The translations under genes and the position numbers were made by a program. Below, piece after piece: positions 42,101 through 46,000 of a stretch of 46,000 nucleotides of DNA (position 1 is the first letter of the stretch; every line of letters begins with the position of its first letter). Source of the DNA: an uncultured Dorea sp. Lineage in GTDB: Bacteria; Bacillota; Clostridia; Lachnospirales; Lachnospiraceae. The notes under the pieces were generated by a model. It had not been told where the DNA came from. It searched no databases and saw only the letters and a program-made list of their open reading frames with translations. The stretch lies in NCBI GenBank assembly GCA_910586965.1, contig CAJUMF010000027.1, positions 1 to 46,000 of the forward strand, read 5' to 3'.

Positions 42101-43559
42101 TCACGGATTCTTGTATGCCTGCCTGTTTGAATGTCTTCTCCGTTTCTTTTTCGTCAAACTCGGTCCAACTCACACCGAGCTTTTTCGCCGTACTACTCTT
42201 TACACCCGTAGCGGTAAAATACAGCCGTTTACAGGCATTCATCCTGATTTCAGGTGCATTGGTTACATTATAAGTCAGATCTCCTCTAAAGCCCTGCGAA
42301 TGTGTCCTGATATTCGTAATTTTTGTCCCGTCATCAGAAGCAACTCCGTAGCGGAAAACAGCATAGGAAGTAGTTGAATTTAATTTATTTTCGCTGCTGT
42401 TGTAAAGCGGGCCGAAGCTTACCATCTTGATATAGTCTACATCAAAATTAGAGTAGGCAAGATCCATGTATTTCCAATTGCTTGCTGTTTCGCTGGTCAG
42501 CGCACTGCTTTTACCGGTCTTGGTCCGCTTGCTCGTCTGGGGTACAGTCACCGCAAATGCCTCGCTGGCATCGATCGTATACTCCTTTACCGTATACCCA
42601 CCCTTGGGCAGATTGTCCAGCACATAGGATTCCCCTGAAGCGACAGATACGGTCCGCTTTACGAACTCGGAAGTATCTCCCTCCTCCTTTTTTGTCCGGT
42701 CTATTGTATAATAATGAAGCGCCCCGTCGTCCTTCTTCCCACCGGCTGTCAGTGTCAGTATCCCCGGAGTTCCATTGATATAGAAGATACCATCCTTTCC
42801 GGAATCAACTTGTGCCTTCCTCTCTCCCATCTGAACCTGGTAGCCATCCGGCGCCGCGATCTGCTCGATAGTGTAAATAGCAGCACTGAGTTTCTCAAGA
42901 CTTTTTTTCTCCCCTGCTTCCAGAGAAAAGACCTCATCCACTGACTTGTAGCCGCCTGGCTTCTCATGGTCGTTGTAAAGTCTGTTAGTGACATGGTACC
43001 AAAGCTTCTTAGGACCGGTACTCGTACCCTGAACCTCCGGCCGTTTTATAGTAAGGGTAGAATTGTTCCTTAACTGTACCTCATGTTTTCTATTGTTAAC
43101 CCGCACACTGGTATCTGAAGAAGAATTGGACATGTTATAGTGATTCCCATTACTGTCTGAGATATCAATATTATCTGTAAGCTCAGTTACCGTAACATCA
43201 AAAGGACCATCTCCGCTATACACTTTAGACTCCCAGCTTGTCTGACCGTCTTCGCCTGTCCGGGGAAGGACGACTTCTTCTTCCAGCTTCTCATCTACCC
43301 ACCGGTCCACACCGTCAATCGTCTTCCTTACCTTCTTGGTTCCCTGAATCTTGAACGTGTATTTCTGATCTTGGGCTTGCTGCTTAACAAAATCCCTCAC
43401 GTGAGCAGGAACCGCTTCAAAATCGAAATCTTTCTTGATGACCAGACTGTAACTGCTGCTGTCTCCTGTAGCAAACACCACGGTACACACCGCCAGTATG
43501 GACATCATCAGGAGCAGACAGGCTCCAAATATTCGATTTCGTTTGCTTTTAACATTCAT
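39192..43559 (-). CDS. Large repeat adhesin with sortase-like C-terminal anchor
   Basis: 1455 residues. A signal peptide (cleavage after VVFA, about residue 31) is followed by prealbumin-like/SpaA-type beta domains (about 35-690; for example AAPDGYQVQMGERKAQV and LPKGGYTVKEYTID). Next come four related modules beginning with (I/V)H(E/V)YY, interrupted by an acidic Asp/Glu/Ser/Ala-rich spacer (about 775-955); each ends near IIILRYYRE. A proline-rich wall-spanning stretch (about 1365-1405) precedes AGKTGD (1411-1416), a hydrophobic span and a very basic tail (KKRRWKRYRHRR). The anchor resembles LPxTG signals but has Ala-Gly instead of Leu-Pro. It is the last gene of the operon with the amidase and the O-antigen-ligase-like protein. 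Confidence 0.88.
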   Translation of the reverse strand: MNVKSKRNRIFGACLLLMMSILAVCTVVFATGDSSSYSLVIKKDFDFEAVPAHVRDFVKQQAQDQKYTFKIQGTKKVRKTIDGVDRWVDEKLEEEVVLPRTGEDGQTSWESKVYSGDGPFDVTVTELTDNIDISDSNGNHYNMSNSSSDTSVRVNNRKHEVQLRNNSTLTIKRPEVQGTSTGPKKLWYHVTNRLYNDHEKPGGYKSVDEVFSLEAGEKKSLEKLSAAIYTIEQIAAPDGYQVQMGERKAQVDSGKDGIFYINGTPGILTLTAGGKKDDGALHYYTIDRTKKEEGDTSEFVKRTVSVASGESYVLDNLPKGGYTVKEYTIDASEAFAVTVPQTSKRTKTGKSSALTSETASNWKYMDLAYSNFDVDYIKMVSFGPLYNSSENKLNSTTSYAVFRYGVASDDGTKITNIRTHSQGFRGDLTYNVTNAPEIRMNACKRLYFTATGVKSSTAKKLGVSWTEFDEKETEKTFKQAGIQESVTVDSRKWIEIAAPALPDPNAPGADQIVYYYTVRDKDGKLVQGDTDRNDTTVKLLPGESKKLQLPDAGSYTVAEGIVGNTSVGFSMKVAGYPFGTTEAGKEIKVQVGGERTVTISKPALGSHPDGSEDTRNYVFRVAGDGFSEEGNVKAGESVTVTLPKEGTYTITPQNDTLETYEMSYKDSGAIYGTASGSTGTITFTNAFKKGACGYRYIHEYYVREPDGTYTHEGNSQITTRLGRDEGETYDSRHISYAPNFEENTYEHFDEAYGWVDPIEPGAQTKSRQAETDRELPVDFAGGSDEDAGGKEREASDKAASDNIDDKEGAAPDDSTSDAAENGGQESSEDGMPDAADNGEPAISEDKVLDVAEDGETDLTGENMLDSADQSGAASSGRDVPDGADSKEPENDGDGGNAHVTDDEKQEAAGKNMPDAASGEEKQLSEDESGGNEGAAHRKSRSKESHGGNGIVTAGVGEALNSPNTKDTTTISYRPDSAKDYIDVTEDATQIIILRYYRERQPAGKYNVIHVYYRRDADGDKWEGTSGVQVQDGELGIKYVGDDVEKVYNFQPEGAERPHAYEWDKRPQYGVVEKTSAADGNEFAGNGKVYRPNNAWKAAEGTEEGNQIIILRYYREPGKEGNYNIIHEYYSRESTGSEGTEMKDAEPGRAAQSQSEESETGGSDEDTSDIFTGTLDRSRDDGYVYNFEGCAQMESVAARLGTTHTEDTAGRKPTYGKKEYTYMEAGYGTKSDDENYSCNPNQQWAASTEQGDDVIILRYVREADDTLPELSYKVVHEYYVRDKKGTQTLVGTSDIRKVTDAVYGIHYTQEHVGREPVFKGDTYTYFDWGCGTASEKDYSEVSGKRYVLATESGEQIIILRYILEDSQGDPETPPDEDPKPPSDEPKPPSQGSDKPSKGSGSPGKAGGRKGRAGKTGDNNQIIFWAVLAEGSLCGLAAREYFFKKRRWKRYRHRRKL

Positions 43560-43590
43560 CGCATACTTACTCCCTTCTAAAAATATTCCG

Positions 43591-44265
43591 TCAATCCCCG
43601 GTCAGCCGCCGGTTCACCTCCGCCGCTATCTCATCCATGCGGCTCTTAAGATAAGGTCCCGGACATTCCGTCCCGCTGCGGAACATACTGTGAAGCGTAA
43701 GATTCCCGGTTTCATCCCCGGTGTATCTAAGCTCCTCAATCCCGTTGCGCCGGCAGATATCCGCGCACAGGTCTATGAGTCTTTGATATGCTGTATCACT
43801 TACATGCCACTCTTCGCCGACCTCGTCGTTGGCCACCTCGACCGTCACCGCCTGGCTGTCATTTTCCGGACTGCTGGAGGCCCAGGACTGATTGGACTCC
43901 TCCACATAAAGTCCCACCCGCCCTTTGCTGTCGATGGCATAGTTGGCAGAAGCCCGGTGATCCTGTTTGGCGAAAGAATCACCCAGCTCTTCCAGCGTCA
44001 GATTCCCCGCCATATGATGAATCGTCACCTTGCGAATGTTATCTCCCCGCGGGAAATCTGCATTAGGGGAGAGATATACATATTCGGTAAATGGGCTGTT
44101 ATCCTTAATCACTTCCGTCTTTTCGGCTTCCGTCAACTTCCTTCCCACCGTATCCGGTATCTGGGACCGAAAAAGCAGGCACAAAACTACTACCATCCCG
44201 CCAGCGACGCAAAATCCCGCCAGCAGCAGCCATATACAGCGAAACTCACTCTTTCCCTTGCTCAC
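43591..44265 (-). CDS. Membrane-anchored N-acetylmuramoyl-L-alanine amidase (Amidase_2)
   Basis: 224 residues from GTG 44265 after AGGAGGATG. One N-terminal membrane span (about 9-31; CIWLLLAGFCVAGGMVVVLC) places the enzyme outside the cell. The Amidase_2 fold has zinc ligands in KVTIHHMAG, HSMFRSGTECPGPYL, with the usual HxxG, S and C-P positions. It should cleave the bond between MurNAc and L-alanine in peptidoglycan. It lies 32 bp before the adhesin gene and 17 bp after the O-antigen-ligase-like gene, so it may prepare wall sites for the adhesin or for polymer attachment. Confidence 0.9.
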   Translation of the reverse strand: MSKGKSEFRCIWLLLAGFCVAGGMVVVLCLLFRSQIPDTVGRKLTEAEKTEVIKDNSPFTEYVYLSPNADFPRGDNIRKVTIHHMAGNLTLEELGDSFAKQDHRASANYAIDSKGRVGLYVEESNQSWASSSPENDSQAVTVEVANDEVGEEWHVSDTAYQRLIDLCADICRRNGIEELRYTGDETGNLTLHSMFRSGTECPGPYLKSRMDEIAAEVNRRLTGD

Positions 44266-44282
44266 CTTGCATCCTCCTATAT

Positions 44283-45653
44283 CTACTGTATCGTATGATA
44301 CAGGCTGTAGGCAAACACTCCGGCAAATAAGACAAAGACCATCTTCACCGCCATGCCGCTTATCTCTCTTTCTCCTTCTTCCGGTTCGCCTGTTACTACC
44401 AGCACAAATGCCGTAATTCCCAGATAAAAAAAACTGGTATCGATCAGATTATGAAAGAGGAAGGCTGCTGTACCAGCCCGCAGGGAAGGTGCTTTTTTCT
44501 TACACAAAGCGCGAAGCCCCGCCACAATCACCATTACCATAGCAATCCAGCCCATCTCCACTCCTATATGAATCGGTATATTATGTATGTGCCATGTGTT
44601 AAAATATTTTCCGCCGTCACTTAAATCCAGCATCCTCCACTTAAGGGGTCCTACCCCAAAAAGAGGATTCACTGTAAGATAACTCAGACCGCTTCTCATC
44701 ATCTCAAACCGCTCTGTAAAAGTGGCAATAGCGCTTGGCCGAAGAACCACCGCTGCCGCCGCCACCGCAAGCCCCAGCGCAGAGATTAAAAAAGCCATCC
44801 GTGGATATACCTCTAAAAAATGCCCAAAAGTCTTCCAGCATACTGCTGCCGCAATCCCATAGGCAAGAAGGAACAGGCATACCCAGGGGACGCTGGTCCG
44901 CGCGGCTGCCAGATAGATCAGTATGCCTGTCCCCATTCCCAGAACGATTCTGGAAAACAGCCGGCAGGCATATTGGAAAGTCTCATGCCAGGAGGCTTTC
45001 CGTCTCTTCCCTGTTAGCAGTACCGCAATTCCAACCGCCAGGGACAGGAAGCTGCCCATGGACAATGTCAGTGCCAAAGCAATCAGAAAAACCGGCTCCA
45101 ATCTAAGCAAAAGCTCTCGCAACTCACATTCTTCATCCTCCTCTGTACACCACACCACGGCAAACCAACCCACTACAGAATATATCCCCATAGCATTGGC
45201 ATTGCCCAGCAGCCCTGACATCCGGCCTGTCCGGCCCCAGATGACTGCCTGAAAGATAAATCTGCCAATACCTGCCGCCGCGATACCGCCTGCCACAAGG
45301 ATACAAAAGCGCTTCAGCAAGCGCAGTTCATCTCTGCAAAGACAACCCATCAAAAGATAGATAACCGGAAACAGCACATGCATAGTTCCATAACCATCCA
45401 CAATATTTCCATAAGATGCATAAGATGCGGCCATAGCAGCCAGATCATAGATAATAAGCGGAAACAATATACGCAGATCCACCCGGGCAACGCCCCGCGT
45501 TATGCCCAACGCACATAAAAGAATACCCGTCATACCCGCCACGCGAACATCTCCCACTCCAATCATGGCAAGTATCAATAAAGCCAGAGCAAGGCAAAAT
45601 GCCGTATAATGGTCAATCAGGCTCTCTAATCTCTGTTGAAACCCACGAGCCAT
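44283..45653 (-). CDS. O-antigen-ligase/Wzy-like polytopic membrane protein
   Basis: 456 residues with about twelve membrane spans. The family signature lies in a large extracellular loop (WHIHNIPIHIGVEMGW near residue 358) preceded by RSGLSYLTVNPLFGVGP, with SGLLGNANAMG near residue 145. These are typical of Wzy_C/O-antigen-ligase proteins, which join lipid-linked glycans to an acceptor outside the membrane. In Gram-positive bacteria the acceptor could be another polymer or a protein. The start has AGAGGAGG. The gene heads an operon with a wall amidase and a large adhesin, so it may glycosylate or link polymers to that adhesin; this is inference. Confidence 0.85.
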   Translation of the reverse strand: MARGFQQRLESLIDHYTAFCLALALLILAMIGVGDVRVAGMTGILLCALGITRGVARVDLRILFPLIIYDLAAMAASYASYGNIVDGYGTMHVLFPVIYLLMGCLCRDELRLLKRFCILVAGGIAAAGIGRFIFQAVIWGRTGRMSGLLGNANAMGIYSVVGWFAVVWCTEEDEECELRELLLRLEPVFLIALALTLSMGSFLSLAVGIAVLLTGKRRKASWHETFQYACRLFSRIVLGMGTGILIYLAAARTSVPWVCLFLLAYGIAAAVCWKTFGHFLEVYPRMAFLISALGLAVAAAAVVLRPSAIATFTERFEMMRSGLSYLTVNPLFGVGPLKWRMLDLSDGGKYFNTWHIHNIPIHIGVEMGWIAMVMVIVAGLRALCKKKAPSLRAGTAAFLFHNLIDTSFFYLGITAFVLVVTGEPEEGEREISGMAVKMVFVLFAGVFAYSLYHTIQ

Positions 45654-45824
45654 ATTCTGTTCCTCCTCTGATGGTTGGATATATTTAATAACTGGATAAA
45701 GATATATTAAACAAAGAACTCCGATTCCTCACAGGAAGAATCAGTAAAAGACAAATGCTGCAAAACATAGATTTATTCAGCTATTAAGACACAAATATAT
45801 TTACTGCCGCAAAACTTTTTATAT

Positions 45825-46000
45825 TTATACGTGAATATTATAAGACAAGATTTCAAGCACTGTCAATAGGGTGCCTCCCAAAAACAGCAGGACTTTACTG
45901 TTCGCTCCGTTCTCGGCAAAATTCAATAATAAATATAATATGTATGATAATAAGAACATAAGCAACAAAAACAGTTTGGAATCATCCACAAAATGCTGCT
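45825..46000 (-). CDS. C-terminus of a membrane protein entering from the right edge
   Basis: On the minus strand 57 codons are open without a stop up to a TAA at 45825. They begin QHFVDDSKLFLLLMFLLSYI and continue through LYLLLNF, a short hydrophilic loop (AENGANSK), then a second span VLLFLGGTLLTVLEIL, ending SYNIHV. That is two clean membrane helices, as in the end of a polytopic transporter or glycosyltransferase. No start lies in the window, so the family cannot be named. The next gene on this strand, the O-antigen-ligase-like protein, starts 172 bp downstream. Confidence 0.6.
   Translation of the reverse strand, partial: QHFVDDSKLFLLLMFLLSYILYLLLNFAENGANSKVLLFLGGTLLTVLEILSYNIHV
45837..45866 (-). 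promoter_or_regulatory. Promoter of the O-antigen-ligase/amidase/adhesin operon
   Basis: A perfect TTGACA (45861-45866) and a perfect TATAAT (45837-45842) are 18 bp apart on the minus strand, giving a leader of about 175 bases. It lies inside the last codons of the right-edge gene. The leader contains a hairpin GATTCCTC/GAAGAATC near 45721-45740. Confidence 0.75.

Noticed and set aside
41739..42377. 212-codon plus-strand frame opposite the adhesin
   Set aside because: Antisense shadow without a ribosome binding site.

Overview
The window looks like the chromosome of a gut-type Lachnospiraceae (Clostridia, Firmicutes). Ribosome binding sites are strong AGGAGG types, GC is moderate with AT-rich intergenic DNA, and the gene families are typical of that group: Rpn-type PD-(D/E)XK nucleases, YesM/YesN-type two-component systems, RbsABC importers, DUF6273/Ig-like surface proteins, and a sortase-like adhesin next to an O-antigen-ligase-like protein. 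Genus and species cannot be fixed from sequence alone. I see no phage, plasmid, CRISPR array or rRNA. One tRNA (Lys-CTT) is present.

Layout. 1-5.4 kb: the first codons of a probable Rpn-type gene running off the left edge; a cluster of small GC-rich hairpins; a membrane-bound MerR regulator with a 19-bp-spacer promoter; a PadR/HAAS pair; tRNA-Lys; a small protein; and a YyaL-type thioredoxin-domain protein. 5.5-11.2 kb: an LTA-synthase-like sulfatase-fold enzyme with an ATC-hydrolase-like protein, a ~180-bp palindrome, then an M20 amidohydrolase with proC. 11.2-18 kb: a broken AlbA_2 regulator gene, an M24 peptidase-MFS operon divergent from an XRE regulator, and an AAA-like ATPase/nuclease (DUF1703 type).

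18-33 kb is the most interesting part. A minus-strand operon encodes a ribose-type ABC importer (ATPase, permease, lipoprotein), a zinc-dependent polyol dehydrogenase and a fused DhaK-DhaL kinase. It reads as uptake, oxidation and phosphorylation of a short polyol or ketose. Upstream on the same strand lies a second operon: an Rpn nuclease, a YesN-type response regulator, a LytS/YesM-type histidine kinase with almost no extracellular sensor, and an RbsA-like ABC protein in which every nucleotide-binding and catalytic motif of both halves has decayed although the fold is kept. Kinase and pseudo-ATPase overlap by ATGA. My inference is that the dead ABC protein is a signalling part, perhaps docking on the permease and reporting transport state to the kinase. 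Accessory genes (AlbA_2 regulator with a possible upstream peptide, DUF6414-like protein, small unknown protein) sit between the two operons.

33-46 kb is cell surface: a 1342-residue secreted DUF6273/Ig-like protein, a small unknown gene, another PD-(D/E)XK-type gene, and an operon of O-antigen-ligase-like protein, membrane-anchored amidase and a 1455-residue repeat adhesin with an unusual sortase-like tail. The last 57 codons of another membrane protein enter from the right edge.
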